Source: Muricoccus pecuniae
Lineage (GTDB): Bacteria > Pseudomonadota > Alphaproteobacteria > Acetobacterales > Acetobacteraceae
Direction of reading: 5' to 3'
Length of the DNA: 64,000 bases
Assembly (NCBI RefSeq): GCF_014199205.1
Contig: NZ_JACIJD010000001.1
Span: forward strand, 372,001 to 436,000
Positions 18,605 through 27,539 of this stretch are shown here, piece after piece. Each line of letters opens with the position of its first letter. The first letter of the stretch is position 1. A program made the translations under genes and the position numbers. The notes beneath the pieces were generated by a model. That model ran no database searches. It saw only the letters and a program-made list of their open reading frames with translations, and was not told where the DNA came from.

Positions 18605-18610
18605 TATAAT
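18605..18610 (+). promoter_or_regulatory. Possible -10 element of the sulfur-carrier operon
   Basis: A perfect TATAAT stands in an unusually AT-rich patch (TCTATATAATAAGAAAAATG) 64 bases before the sulfur-carrier start. The -35 region 17 bases upstream is poor, so assignment is tentative. The 280 bases between tRNA-Thr and this gene hold nothing else I recognise. Confidence 0.3.
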
Positions 18611-18673
18611 AAGAAAAATGCGGGGTTATGCTCCCGGACCGGTTGAGGCGGTGCCTCGTGCGGGAGAGCAGCA

Positions 18674-18943
18674 ATGGCGGTCATTCTGGTCCCAAGCTCG
18701 TTGCGGCGGTACACGGCGCAGCACGCGCGCCTGACCGTCGAGGGTGAAACGGTCGCCTCCGTTCTCGATAGTCTCACCCGGACGGCTCCGGAAATGCGCA
18801 GCCATCTTTTCGCGGGGGAGAAGCTGCGCCCCTTTGTGGTGGTGTCGAGGAACGGGCAGGACATCCGCTTGCTGCAGGGTCTGGAAACGCCCGTGGGCGA
18901 GCAGGATGAGGTGCGCATCCTCGCCAGCATCGCGGGAGGCTGA
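18674..18943 (+). CDS. ThiS/MoaD-like sulfur-carrier protein
   Basis: An 89-residue beta-grasp protein ending in the diagnostic Gly-Gly (ASIAGG), which is adenylated and converted to a thiocarboxylate by an E1-like partner. The body has the VEGETVASVLDSL and VGEQDEVRILASIAGG segments of MoaD/ThiS/CysO proteins. The E1-like gene starts three bases downstream, so the pair forms a sulfur-donor system. Length and sequence are nearer MoaD/CysO than ThiS; final sulfur acceptor unknown. Confidence 0.85.
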   Translation: MAVILVPSSLRRYTAQHARLTVEGETVASVLDSLTRTAPEMRSHLFAGEKLRPFVVVSRNGQDIRLLQGLETPVGEQDEVRILASIAGG

Positions 18944-18946
18944 ACC

Positions 18947-20143
18947 GTGGAGAGCGTGTTTCGACAGGCGCAACTCAGCGAGACTGAGATGCGCCGCTTC
19001 GGCAGGCATCTCATCCTCCCCGAGTTCGGCATCGAGGGGCAGCGCAGGCTGAAGGCCGGCAGCGCCCTGCTCATCGGCGCGGGGGGACTCGGCAGCCCGA
19101 CGGCGCTCTATCTCGCGGCGGCCGGTGTGGGCCGGATCGGCCTCGTCGATCCGGATCGCGTCGAGGAGACGAATCTGCAGCGGCAGATCGCGCACGGCTA
19201 CTCGACGCTCGGCCGCCTGAAAACCGAGAGTGCCGCCGCACGGATGCTCGACCTCAATCCGGAACTGGTGATCGAGCGGCACGACGTCTTCCTGTCGGTC
19301 GAGAACGCGCTGGAACTGATCTCGGGTTACGACGTGATCATCGATGGGACCGACAACTTCCCGACACGCTATCTCGTGAACGATACTTGCGTGAAGCTGG
19401 GCAAGCCGAATGTCTTCGGGGGCGTGCTGCGCTTCGACGGGCAGCTCAGCGTCTTCGATGCGCGCCGCGGCCCCTGCTACCGCTGCCTGTTCCCCGAGCC
19501 GCCCCCGGTGGAGCTCGCGCCCAACTGCGCCGAGGCGGGCGTGCTCGGCGTGCTCCCCGGGGTGATCGGCGCGCTCCAGGCCACGGAAGCGATCAAGCTC
19601 ATCTCCGGGATCGGCACGCCGATGATCGGGCGCATGCTCGTCTATGACGGGCTCGACCTCAGCTTCGACACCGTCACCCTCGCCAAGTCGCCGAACTGCC
19701 CCTGTTGCAGCAAGCCGTCCGGGGAGATCGTGCTGCGGGCCGAGCCGATGGTCTGCTCCGCGCCGCAGCCGGGTGGCAGTATCACCGCCGAGGCGTTGCT
19801 CGCGAGGCTGGACGCCGGCGAGGATGTCCTTCTGCTGGATGTCCGCAACCCGCCGGAATGGGCGGGCGGCGTCATCCCGGGTGCCCTGACGCTGCCGAAG
19901 CCCGAGATCGAAGCCGCGCTGCGCGCTTCGGGGAGGGATGCTGACGCGGTGCTCGCGGCGATTCCCCATTCGCGTGAGGTGGTGCTCTACTGTCAGGGCG
20001 GGGTCCGCAGTGCCGCTGTCATCCGCTCGCTTGCCGCAGCAGGCTATGATTCCCGCCTGCTCACCAATCTGGAGGGCGGCTTCGCGGCCTGGGAAAAAGT
20101 CTCGACCGCTCTCGTTCCCATCAACGAAGCTATGGATACCTAG
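18947..20143 (+). CDS. MoeB/ThiF-type adenylyltransferase fused to rhodanese (MoeZ-like)
   Basis: A 398-residue two-domain protein. Residues 1-250 are an E1-like domain: GAGGLGSPTALYLAAAGVG (ATP loop), NLQRQIAHG, DGTDNFPTRYLVND, the cysteine loop around CYRCLFPEPPP and zinc-type CPCC. Residues ~280-390 form a rhodanese domain whose active-site loop is YCQGGVRS, with the persulfide cysteine. This is the MoeZ/MOCS3 layout that adenylates the sulfur carrier and transfers sulfur to its C-terminus. The start is a GTG three bases after the carrier gene. Confidence 0.92.
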   Translation: MESVFRQAQLSETEMRRFGRHLILPEFGIEGQRRLKAGSALLIGAGGLGSPTALYLAAAGVGRIGLVDPDRVEETNLQRQIAHGYSTLGRLKTESAAARMLDLNPELVIERHDVFLSVENALELISGYDVIIDGTDNFPTRYLVNDTCVKLGKPNVFGGVLRFDGQLSVFDARRGPCYRCLFPEPPPVELAPNCAEAGVLGVLPGVIGALQATEAIKLISGIGTPMIGRMLVYDGLDLSFDTVTLAKSPNCPCCSKPSGEIVLRAEPMVCSAPQPGGSITAEALLARLDAGEDVLLLDVRNPPEWAGGVIPGALTLPKPEIEAALRASGRDADAVLAAIPHSREVVLYCQGGVRSAAVIRSLAAAGYDSRLLTNLEGGFAAWEKVSTALVPINEAMDT

Positions 20144-20194
20144 CTGTCCACGAGGCTGCCGAGCCGAGATCTGGGTTGTTAAGTTTTTTCGACA

Positions 20195-20210
20195 ATGAAA
20201 CGTTTTTCAT
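20195..20210. promoter_or_regulatory. Inverted repeat upstream of the epimerase-like gene
   Basis: ATGAAA and TTTCAT form a perfect 6-bp inverted repeat around CGTT, inside a short AT-rich island (20170-20215) between two GC-rich genes. This could be an operator, and it suggests the epimerase gene has its own promoter. No cognate regulator is identified. Confidence 0.35.
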
Positions 20211-20289
20211 GTGCACGGTCCAGATGTCCTCGGTAGCCTTCCCTGATCCGCCTGTTCCAGGCGAGATGCCGGAAGGAGCGATCCCGGCC

Positions 20290-21780
20290 ATGCCGGTTCC
20301 GTCGAGCGTTGATCTTGTGCGTCGCATTGCCGAACTCTCCAGCCTGCATCGTCCTCCATCGGAAGAGGATCTCGTGGAGCTCCGCTCCGCGACGCGATCC
20401 CTCATCCGGACGATGCGGGAGGAGGGGCGGCTCGCGCAGGATCCGATGGAGCTTGCCCTGACGCGCAGCGTCGATCTCCATCACGCAGCGGCGGAGCGGC
20501 GCCTGCGCGGCCGGCGCGTGCTGGTGACGGGCGGGTCGGGCTGCGTGGGGACGCGGCTGCGCGGGCTGATCGCCGGCTTCGGCCCGGCCGAGCTGGTCAA
20601 CCTCGACATCGTGCCCCACCAGGGGGACGGAAGCTGGCTTCAGGCCGACATCCGCGATCCCGCCGCGCTTGATGCGGCCTTCGCGAAGGCGCGGCCGGAG
20701 GTGGTCTTTCACCTCGCCAGTATCCGCGAGCCCGGCAAGGCCGAGCTGGTGGTGGGAGAGGCGGTGGACACGAATGTCTTCGGCACCGCCAACGTGATCG
20801 AGGCCTGCCGGCGGCACGGAGTCGCCCAGGCCGTCTATTCCTCGACGGGGAAGTGCTACGCCTATCTTACGGATCACGTGTACACCGCGAGCAAGAAGCT
20901 CGCAGAGGTCCAGTGGGCGCGGGCGGCGCGCTCGGGCGGCCCCACGCTCTTCGCCATGACGCGCTTCACCCATGTGCTGGAGAACGGCGTGGTCGCGCGC
21001 GAGATCGCGGAGGGCATCCGCGACGGTCATGTCCGGCTGCACGGCCCGGACCGTCATTTCAACGTGCAGAACTTGCGCCAGGCAACGCATCTGCTGGTCA
21101 ACGCGCTCGCCCTGGCCGGAGAGCACGAGCCCGGCCGGTTCTGGAGCGCGGTGGATCTCGGTTGGCCCGTCAACACGCTGGAACTGGCCCTGTTCGAGAT
21201 CCTTCGCAGCGGGCGCGACGTGGCGGTGAGCTTCTCCGGCGTTCCCAGGGGCTATGACGAGAGCTTCTTCCGCGGCCAGTTCGACTGGAGCGGCGATCAC
21301 GACTACCACCCCCTGGTGAATGCGCTGGAAGCGCCGGGAATGCTGGAGGACAGCACGGGCACGATGATCGGCGCCCCCGTCCTCTGCCCTTCCGAACCGG
21401 TGCTTCACAGTGTGCTGCGCGATCTCCGCCTCAAACTGGACGGAGCGGACCACGACGCCGCGATGAAGCAGTCCGTGCTGGACGCGGTGGCGGAGGTGGC
21501 GCGCGATGTTTTCGCCATGACGGAGCCGGGCAGGCTGCTCGATATCCTCTGGTGGGGTGCCGCGCCGGAATGGGCCGGGCCCGCGGGTTGCGCAGCGCGC
21601 TTCAGCCCACTCATGGGCATGCTGGCGGACGCCGTGCTGGCGGCCTTCGAAGGAGCGGTTCCGGGCTGCGCCGAGCAAGGCAAGCTTGCGGACATTGCCC
21701 ATACATTCTCGAACATCGCGGGGCTCGAGGAACGGGCCGCCCGGCTGCGCGCCGTGGCGCAACCGCTTCACGCGGCCTGA
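20290..21780 (+). CDS. NAD-dependent epimerase/dehydratase (CapD-like polysaccharide-biosynthesis SDR)
   Basis: About 496 residues. After a roughly 75-residue helical N-terminal region comes an extended SDR: VLVTGGSGCVGTRL (nucleotide-binding), FHLASIREPGKAELV, NVFGTANVIEACRRHG, then YSSTGKCYAY and YTASKKLAEVQWA with the catalytic Ser/Thr and YxxxK. The last ~150 residues do not match a domain I know. Family members act on nucleotide sugars. I set the start at the ATG preceded by GGAAGGAG; ATGs at 20209 and 20224 are in frame but lie near an AT-rich, promoter-like stretch. Its pairing with a sulfur-carrier system raises the idea of sulfur insertion into a keto-sugar. Confidence 0.75.
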   Translation: MPVPSSVDLVRRIAELSSLHRPPSEEDLVELRSATRSLIRTMREEGRLAQDPMELALTRSVDLHHAAAERRLRGRRVLVTGGSGCVGTRLRGLIAGFGPAELVNLDIVPHQGDGSWLQADIRDPAALDAAFAKARPEVVFHLASIREPGKAELVVGEAVDTNVFGTANVIEACRRHGVAQAVYSSTGKCYAYLTDHVYTASKKLAEVQWARAARSGGPTLFAMTRFTHVLENGVVAREIAEGIRDGHVRLHGPDRHFNVQNLRQATHLLVNALALAGEHEPGRFWSAVDLGWPVNTLELALFEILRSGRDVAVSFSGVPRGYDESFFRGQFDWSGDHDYHPLVNALEAPGMLEDSTGTMIGAPVLCPSEPVLHSVLRDLRLKLDGADHDAAMKQSVLDAVAEVARDVFAMTEPGRLLDILWWGAAPEWAGPAGCAARFSPLMGMLADAVLAAFEGAVPGCAEQGKLADIAHTFSNIAGLEERAARLRAVAQPLHAA

Positions 21781-21973
21781 GGCAGCGTTTCCTGCCGGCT
21801 GATTCGATGCTGCGCGACCAACTGCGGCGCGGATCGCGAGGCGCCTGGAAGGATCGGGAAATTTCAACCGCTGCGGGAACACTCTCGCGATCTTGTGCTG
21901 CGCTGGCGTGGACAGCGATGCCTGTGCAGCCCCTGGATGGGCTACAAACGGCATGGCTCAGGGAGAGCGTGCA

Positions 21974-22234
21974 ATGGAACAGTTGCCCATGCAGGCCGCC
22001 GAAACGGAGGATGCTCTTGAGCAGGCCGTGACGGAGGCGTTCGATCGAATCCTGTCCCGCCTTCCCGTAGGGCGGCGCGTTGAGGCGCTGCGATCCTTGC
22101 GGGAGGAATTGGAGCGCTGCATCTCCGAAATGCCCATGAGCGGTGCGCCCGCGGATGCGACGGGAATGCGCGCCCGCTTCTCCGCCCTCGCCGCAGGCTT
22201 CGCGCCTTACGAGCCGGCACCCGCCATCCAGTAG
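21974..22234 (+). CDS. Small protein of unknown function
   Basis: An 86-residue acidic, mostly helical reading frame (EDALEQAVTEAFDRILSRLP, RVEALRSLREELERC). A GGGAGAG ribosome binding site sits eight bases before the ATG. It lies between the epimerase-like gene and the LexA-regulated cassette; an in-frame upstream extension lacks a binding site. No family recognised. Confidence 0.5.
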   Translation: MEQLPMQAAETEDALEQAVTEAFDRILSRLPVGRRVEALRSLREELERCISEMPMSGAPADATGMRARFSALAAGFAPYEPAPAIQ

Positions 22235-22307
22235 CCCCCTATCCGACCGGGCCTGGGGCTTGGCCCCTGCGCCCCGTCGAGAGGCTTGCCAGTTCGCCGA
22301 ATGACCG

Positions 22308-22322
22308 GAACATTTGGCGAAC
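22308..22322. promoter_or_regulatory. LexA (SOS) box upstream of imuB
   Basis: GAAC-ATTTGGC-GAAC matches exactly the alphaproteobacterial LexA site, direct repeat GTTC-N7-GTTC read on the other strand. It lies 63 bases before the imuB start, as expected for repression of the mutagenesis cassette. A GTTCGCC at 22292 and the GGCGAAC end of the box also make a 7-bp inverted repeat. Confidence 0.82.
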
Positions 22323-22384
22323 ATGCTCCACGATTCGGCAGCCCCACCCCGCCTTGATCGCGCCCGCCGGCCGGGACGGCGCGC

Positions 22385-23947
22385 GTGAGGCGCCGCGCTT
22401 GCGAGCCGCCGAGGCTGCGGGCGCCGCTCGGCCCCGCAAGCCCCGCCGCAAGCCTTCCGGAAGGAGAGCCGGGACCCGGGCCGCGCTTCCTCGCCCTGCA
22501 CCTGCCATGGCTGGCCACCGAGATCCTGCGCCTGCCCGGCCCCGTCCTCACCTGGCACATGCAGGGAAACCGGCGCCTCGTGGCCGCGGCGGATCCGGCG
22601 GCGCTGGCCCTGGGCGTCCGGCCCGGCCAGGCGTTGGGCGATGCGCAGGCCCTGGCGCCGGGTGTGCCGGCCCATCCCGACAGGCCGGAGGCGGCGGCGG
22701 CGCGGCTGTCGGACCTCGCCCTCTGGTCCCTGCGCATCGCCCCGCTCGCGGCGCCGGAGCCGCCGGACGGGCTGCTCGTGAACATCACCGGCGCGGTGGG
22801 CCTGCACGGGGGGGAAGGGGAGGTGCTGCGGCGCGCCGTGGCCGGGCTCGCGCGGCTGGGTCACGCGGCCTCCGGGGCCGTGGCGGGCAGCGCGGCGGCG
22901 GCCATGGCGCTGGCCCGCTGCGGCATCCCGGCCCTCGTGCCGGGGGGTGGGGAGGCGACGGCCCTGGCCCCCTTGCCCATCGAGGTCCTGCGGCTGGAGG
23001 CCGGGGTGGCGGCCGGCCTGCGCCGCCTGGGCCTGCACCGGATCGGGGAGGTGCTGTCCCAGCCCCGCGCGCCGCTCGCCCGCCGCTTCGGGGCCGGGCT
23101 GGTCCTCGCCCTCGACCGCGCGACGGGAATTGTCCCGGCGCCCTTCCGCAGCATCCGCCCCCCGCCCGACCGGCACGCGGCGCTCGATGTCGAGGAGCCC
23201 CTGATCACCCGCACCGCCATCGAGATCGCGGCGGAGCATCTGCTCGCGCGGCTCTGCGCGGGGCTGGAGAGGGAGGGGCGGGGGCTGCGGCGTCTCGTCC
23301 TGCGCGCCCACCGGGCCGATGGCGGGGTGCAGGAGTTGGCGGTCGGCCTCGGCCTGGCCAGCCGCGACCCGCGCCACCTCTCGCGCCTTCTCTCCCCGCG
23401 GCTGGAGGAACTGGCCCCGGGCTTCGGCTTCGACCGTATCGCGCTGCTGGCGGAGGCGACGGAGCTCCTGGCCGCCGCCCAGTCCGGGCTGGAGGGGGAG
23501 GACGGGCGCGCCGCCCTGGCCGCGCTTCTGGACCGCGTGGCGCAGCGCCTGCCCGCCTGGGGCCTGCGCCCGCGGGAGAGCCACTGGCCCGAGCGGGCGG
23601 TGGTGCGCGCCGACCCGCTCGCCCCAGGGACGGCGCCGGCAGCGGTGCCGGCGGGCTGGGCCGCGCGCCCGCGCCCGCTGCGCCTGCTGCGCCGGCCGGA
23701 GCGGTTGGAGGCGATGGCGCTGCTGCCGGACGACCCGCCCGTCCGCATCCTCTGGCGCGCCCGCTGGATCCCCGTGCGCGCGGCCGAGGGGCCGGAGCGG
23801 CTGGAGCCGGAATGGTGGCGGGACCGCCCCGGCCGCCCCGTGCGCGATTACTACCGGCTGGAGATACCCGATGGCCGCCGCCTCTGGGTCTGCCGCTCCG
23901 GCGGCCCGGGCTCGTCGCGCTGGTACCTGCACGGGATCCTGCCGTGA
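22385..23947 (+). CDS. imuB: ImuB, catalytically degenerate Y-family polymerase
   Basis: A 520-residue DinB/UmuC-like protein that in Caulobacter and Mycobacterium tethers the ImuC polymerase to the beta clamp. It starts with RFLALHLPWLATEIL, has the Y-family palm and fingers regions (ITGAVGLHGGEGEVLRRAVAGL), the helix-hairpin segment LRRLGLHRIGEVLSQPRAPLARRFG, and the ImuB-type C-terminus ending RDYYRLEIPDGRRLWV. The acidic catalytic residues of active Y-family enzymes are not evident. The start used is the GTG at 22385; the first ~30 residues are low-complexity, so a later start is possible. The stop overlaps imuC as GTGA. Confidence 0.87.
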   Translation: MRRRACEPPRLRAPLGPASPAASLPEGEPGPGPRFLALHLPWLATEILRLPGPVLTWHMQGNRRLVAAADPAALALGVRPGQALGDAQALAPGVPAHPDRPEAAAARLSDLALWSLRIAPLAAPEPPDGLLVNITGAVGLHGGEGEVLRRAVAGLARLGHAASGAVAGSAAAAMALARCGIPALVPGGGEATALAPLPIEVLRLEAGVAAGLRRLGLHRIGEVLSQPRAPLARRFGAGLVLALDRATGIVPAPFRSIRPPPDRHAALDVEEPLITRTAIEIAAEHLLARLCAGLEREGRGLRRLVLRAHRADGGVQELAVGLGLASRDPRHLSRLLSPRLEELAPGFGFDRIALLAEATELLAAAQSGLEGEDGRAALAALLDRVAQRLPAWGLRPRESHWPERAVVRADPLAPGTAPAAVPAGWAARPRPLRLLRRPERLEAMALLPDDPPVRILWRARWIPVRAAEGPERLEPEWWRDRPGRPVRDYYRLEIPDGRRLWVCRSGGPGSSRWYLHGILP

Positions 23948-26900
23948 GCGGCTTCGCGGAACTCGCCGCGATGTCGAACTTCACCTTCCTGGAGGGGGCG
24001 TCGCATCCCTGGGAGCTGGTGGCGGCGGCGAAGCGGCTGGGCCATGCCGCCATCGGCATCGCGGACCGCAACTCCTTCGCCGGGCTGGTGCGCGGCATGG
24101 CGGCGGCGGAGGGGGCCGGCATCCGCTTCGTCCATGGCTGCCGCGTGGCGTTGGAGGACGGGGGGGAATACCTCGTCTGGCCGACGGACCGAGCCGCCTA
24201 TGCGCGGCTCTCCCGCCTGCTCTCCGCCGCGCGGATGGCGGGGGAGAAGGGGGAGTGCCGCATCCCGCGCGAGGCGCTGGTCGCCGCCGCCGAGGGGCAG
24301 GTGATGGCGATCCTGCCGCCCGACGCGCCGGGCGAGGATTTCGCGCACCGCCTGCGGCGCGACGCGGAGGCGATGCGGCGTGCCCTGGCGCTGCCCCTCT
24401 TCGTCGCGGCCCAGCACCGCTTCGGCGGCGACGACCGGCGGCGGCTGCGACTCCTCTCGGCGATGGCGGGCTCCGCCCGGGCGGGGCTGCTGGCCGCGGG
24501 CGGGGTGCGGATGCACGCGGCCTCGCGCCGCCGGCTGGCGGACGTGCTGGCCGCGATCCGGCTGGGCGTGACGGTGGATGCGCTGGGCTTCCACGCCCAG
24601 GCGAATGCCGAGGCGCATCTGAAGGGCGAGGCGGAGATGCGGCGCCTCTTCGCCGGCCATGAGGACGCGGTGGAGGCGACCCTGCGCGTGATGGAGGCCT
24701 GCCGCTTCAGCCTGCGCGACCTCTCCTACGAGTATCCCGAGGAGATCCTGGAGCCCGGCCTGAGCGCGCAGGAGACCCTGGCGCGGCGCGTGGCCGAGGC
24801 GGTGCGGGAGAGATGGCCGCAGGGGCCGGCGCCGAAGGTGGCGGCGCAGATCGCCGAGGAAATGGCGCTGATCGCGCGCCGGGACTACGCGGCCTACTTC
24901 CTGACGGTCCACGAGATCGTGCGCTTTGCAAAGTCAAAGGGCATTCTCTGCCAAGGGCGGGGATCGGCGGCGAATTCGGCGGTGTGCTACGTGCTCGGCA
25001 TCACCGCCGTCGATCCCTCCAAGCACCGCCTGCTCTTCGCGCGCTTCCTGAGCGACGCGCGCGGCGAGCCGCCCGATATCGACATCGACTTCGAGCACGA
25101 GCGGCGCGAGGAGGTGATCCAGCACATTTACGAGCGCTACGGCCGCGACCGCGCCGCCCTGGCGGCGACGCTCATCCGCTACCGCACGCGCAGCGCGGTG
25201 CGGGAGGTCGGGCGCGCGCTCGGCCTGTCCGACGACATCACGGGGCGGCTCGCCAAGGCGTCGTGGCACGATGGCGCGGAGACGCTGCGCGACGTCGCGC
25301 GCGGCGCGGGGCTGGACCCGGAGGCCGATCCGCGCCTCGGCATGGCGATGGACCTGGCGGGGGAGCTGCACGGCTTCCCGCGCCACCTGGCGACGCATGT
25401 CGGCGGCTTCATCATCACGCGCGGCAGGCTGACCGACCTCGCCATCGTGACGAAGGCGGCGATGGAGGACCGCCACACCGTCGAGTGGGACAAGGACGAC
25501 ATCGCGGTGCTGCGGATGTTGAAGGTCGATGTGCTGGGTCTCGGGATGCTCTCCTGCATCCGGCGCGCCTTCAACCTCCTCCGCCGCCACGAGGGGCTGG
25601 ACCTGAACCTTCAGGCGGTGCCGCAGGACGATCCGGCAACCTACGAGATGCTCTCGCGCGGGGATTCGATCGGCGTCTTCCAGGTGGAGAGCCGGGCGCA
25701 GATGAACATGCTGCCGCGCATGCGGCCGCGTTGCTTCTATGACCTGGTGATCGAGGTGGCGCTCGTGCGCCCCGGCCCGATCCAGGGCGACATGGTGCAC
25801 CCCTATCTTCGCCGCCGCGAGGGGCTGGAGCCGGTGGAGTACGAGAGGGCGGAGTTGGAGGAGGTGCTGCGGAACACGCTGGGCATCCCGCTCTTCCAGG
25901 AGCAGGCGATGGAGATCGCCATCGTCGGCGCGGGCTTCACGCCCGATCGTGCGGACGCGCTGCGTCGCGCGATGGCGGCGTGGCGGCACGGCGGCGATCT
26001 CGGCGTCTTCGAGCGGGAGTTCATCGACGGCATGACCGGCCGCGGCTACACGCCCGACTTCGCCGCGCGCTGCTTCCGGCAGATCAGGGGCTTCGGCGAT
26101 TACGGTTTCCCCGAGAGCCACGCCGCCTCTTTCGCCCAGCTCGTCTACATCTCCGCCTGGATCAAGCGCCACCATCCCGCGGCCTTCGCCTGCGCGCTGC
26201 TGAACAGCCAGCCCATGGGCTTCTACGCCCCCGCGCAGATCGTGCGCGACGCACGGGCGCACGGGGTCGCGGTGCGCCCGGTGGACGTGACGGCCAGCGA
26301 CTGGGACTGCACGCTGGAGCGGGACGGCGAGGGATGGGCGCTGCGGCTGGGGCTGCGCCAGGTCTCGGGACTGCCGAGGGAGGAGGGGGAGGCGGTGGCC
26401 GCCATGCGCCCGCGCGTCACGCCCGCGGCCCTGGCGGAGGCCGGGCTGGGCCGGCGCGCGCTGGACGCGCTGGCGCGGGCCGATGCCTTCCGCGGCCTCG
26501 GGCTGGAGCGCCGTCGCGCCCTGTGGGAAGCGGCGGCCGTGGAGCGCGCCGCCCCGCCTCCGCTGCCGCTCTTCGCCGCGGCCGAGGCCGCCCCATCCCT
26601 GCCCGGCGAGACAGAGGGGGAGGAGACGGCGCTGGACTACGGCGCGACGGGGCTGACGCTGCGCGCGCATCCAGTGGCGCTGCTGCGGGAGCGGCTGGCA
26701 CGGCTCGGCCTGCGGGACAGCCGCGCGGTGGCGGCGGCGCGCGGGGGGCAGAGGATCCGCACGGCCGGGCTCGTGCTCGTGCGGCAGCGGCCGGGCAGCG
26801 CGAGGGGCACCGTCTTCTTCACGCTGGAGGACGAGTTCGGCACGATCAACCTCGTGCTGCACCCCCGGGTGATCGAGGCGAACCGCGCGCCCGTGGTGGC

Positions 26901-27132
26901 GGCGCGGCTGCTGCTGGTGGAGGGCAGGGTGGAGCGCTACGACGGCGGCGCGGTGCCGATCGTGCATCTCGTTGGCGAGCGCCTCTCGGACCGCTCCGCG
27001 CTGCTCGATGGTCTCCACGGGATGGGCGCCCTGGCGGTGCCGCTGGCGCGGGCCGACGAGGTCGCGCGCGGGACGGACCACCGGCCCGACCCGCGCGGCC
27101 CCGCCTTCCCGTCCAGCCGGGACTGGCACTAG
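23944..27132 (+). CDS. dnaE2: ImuC / DnaE2, error-prone DNA polymerase III alpha subunit
   Basis: A 1062-residue SOS polymerase. An N-terminal PHP domain begins FAELAAMSNFTFLEGASHP. The polymerase core shows CQGRGSAANSAVCYVLGIT, the catalytic acids in PPDIDIDFEHERREE (about residue 380), HVGGFIITRG and KVDVLGLGMLSC, then the tandem helix-hairpin-helix. The C-terminus carries an OB-fold (GLVLVRQRPGSARGTVFFTLEDE). The start is a GTG overlapping the imuB stop by four bases; the reading frame stays open far upstream by chance, but that part overlaps imuB and has no DnaE similarity. Expected to act with ImuA and ImuB; no imuA is present here. Confidence 0.93.
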   Translation: MSGFAELAAMSNFTFLEGASHPWELVAAAKRLGHAAIGIADRNSFAGLVRGMAAAEGAGIRFVHGCRVALEDGGEYLVWPTDRAAYARLSRLLSAARMAGEKGECRIPREALVAAAEGQVMAILPPDAPGEDFAHRLRRDAEAMRRALALPLFVAAQHRFGGDDRRRLRLLSAMAGSARAGLLAAGGVRMHAASRRRLADVLAAIRLGVTVDALGFHAQANAEAHLKGEAEMRRLFAGHEDAVEATLRVMEACRFSLRDLSYEYPEEILEPGLSAQETLARRVAEAVRERWPQGPAPKVAAQIAEEMALIARRDYAAYFLTVHEIVRFAKSKGILCQGRGSAANSAVCYVLGITAVDPSKHRLLFARFLSDARGEPPDIDIDFEHERREEVIQHIYERYGRDRAALAATLIRYRTRSAVREVGRALGLSDDITGRLAKASWHDGAETLRDVARGAGLDPEADPRLGMAMDLAGELHGFPRHLATHVGGFIITRGRLTDLAIVTKAAMEDRHTVEWDKDDIAVLRMLKVDVLGLGMLSCIRRAFNLLRRHEGLDLNLQAVPQDDPATYEMLSRGDSIGVFQVESRAQMNMLPRMRPRCFYDLVIEVALVRPGPIQGDMVHPYLRRREGLEPVEYERAELEEVLRNTLGIPLFQEQAMEIAIVGAGFTPDRADALRRAMAAWRHGGDLGVFEREFIDGMTGRGYTPDFAARCFRQIRGFGDYGFPESHAASFAQLVYISAWIKRHHPAAFACALLNSQPMGFYAPAQIVRDARAHGVAVRPVDVTASDWDCTLERDGEGWALRLGLRQVSGLPREEGEAVAAMRPRVTPAALAEAGLGRRALDALARADAFRGLGLERRRALWEAAAVERAAPPPLPLFAAAEAAPSLPGETEGEETALDYGATGLTLRAHPVALLRERLARLGLRDSRAVAAARGGQRIRTAGLVLVRQRPGSARGTVFFTLEDEFGTINLVLHPRVIEANRAPVVAARLLLVEGRVERYDGGAVPIVHLVGERLSDRSALLDGLHGMGALAVPLARADEVARGTDHRPDPRGPAFPSSRDWH

Positions 27133-27151
27133 GGAGGGTGCCCCGGAAGCG

Positions 27152-27526
27152 TCAGGACGGGTTCACCACCAGGCTCTCCGCCGCCAACGTCACCGTGCCG
27201 GCGCCCGTCATCGTGACGGCGGCGTTGAGCGGCGAGACGAGCAGCGGGTTGCCGCCCGAGGCCGCGTCGTAGAGCGCCACATGGCTCAGCGTGCCGGCGG
27301 CGGCGGAGAAGACGAAGCGGATCGCCTCCGCGTTGCGCTGGGCGCCCGTGCCGGTGAAGGTCACGCGCTGGCGGGCATAGCCATTGCCCACCGGCTCCCC
27401 GGTCAGCCCCGCCGAGGCGGAGCCGCCGGTGCCGAGCGCGGCGAAGACATTGCCGGGCAGGCCCGGCGCACGGGCGCAGATGGCGCGGGCCAGCAGGTTG
27501 CGGGCGTAATCGGTCAGGTCGGACAT
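27152..27526 (-). CDS. Phage tail-fibre-like small structural protein
   Basis: A 124-residue protein with an N-terminal SDLTDYARNLLARAI and Gly/Ala/Thr-rich beta-strand repeats (RQRVTFTGTGAQRNAEAIRF, LVSPLNAAVTMTGAGTVTLA). It resembles the short proteins that close tail-fibre loci in phages of Proteobacteria. A GGAG ribosome binding site lies just ahead of the ATG. It is the last of four genes transcribed together; precise role unknown. Confidence 0.55.
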   Translation of the reverse strand: MSDLTDYARNLLARAICARAPGLPGNVFAALGTGGSASAGLTGEPVGNGYARQRVTFTGTGAQRNAEAIRFVFSAAAGTLSHVALYDAASGGNPLLVSPLNAAVTMTGAGTVTLAAESLVVNPS

Positions 27527-27539
27527 GGGGGGATCTCCT

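Noticed and set aside
18394-18673. Riboswitch or small RNA between tRNA-Thr and the sulfur-carrier gene (a ThiS-like gene can have a TPP riboswitch)
   Set aside because: No THI-box core motifs or paired arms were visible, and the carrier looks like MoaD/CysO rather than ThiS.
22354-27132. A continuous 1592-codon open frame covering imuB and imuC
   Set aside because: The first ~530 codons are the imuB gene read in another frame and are low-complexity Ala/Gly/Arg/Pro; the DnaE2 protein starts at the coupled GTG at 23944.
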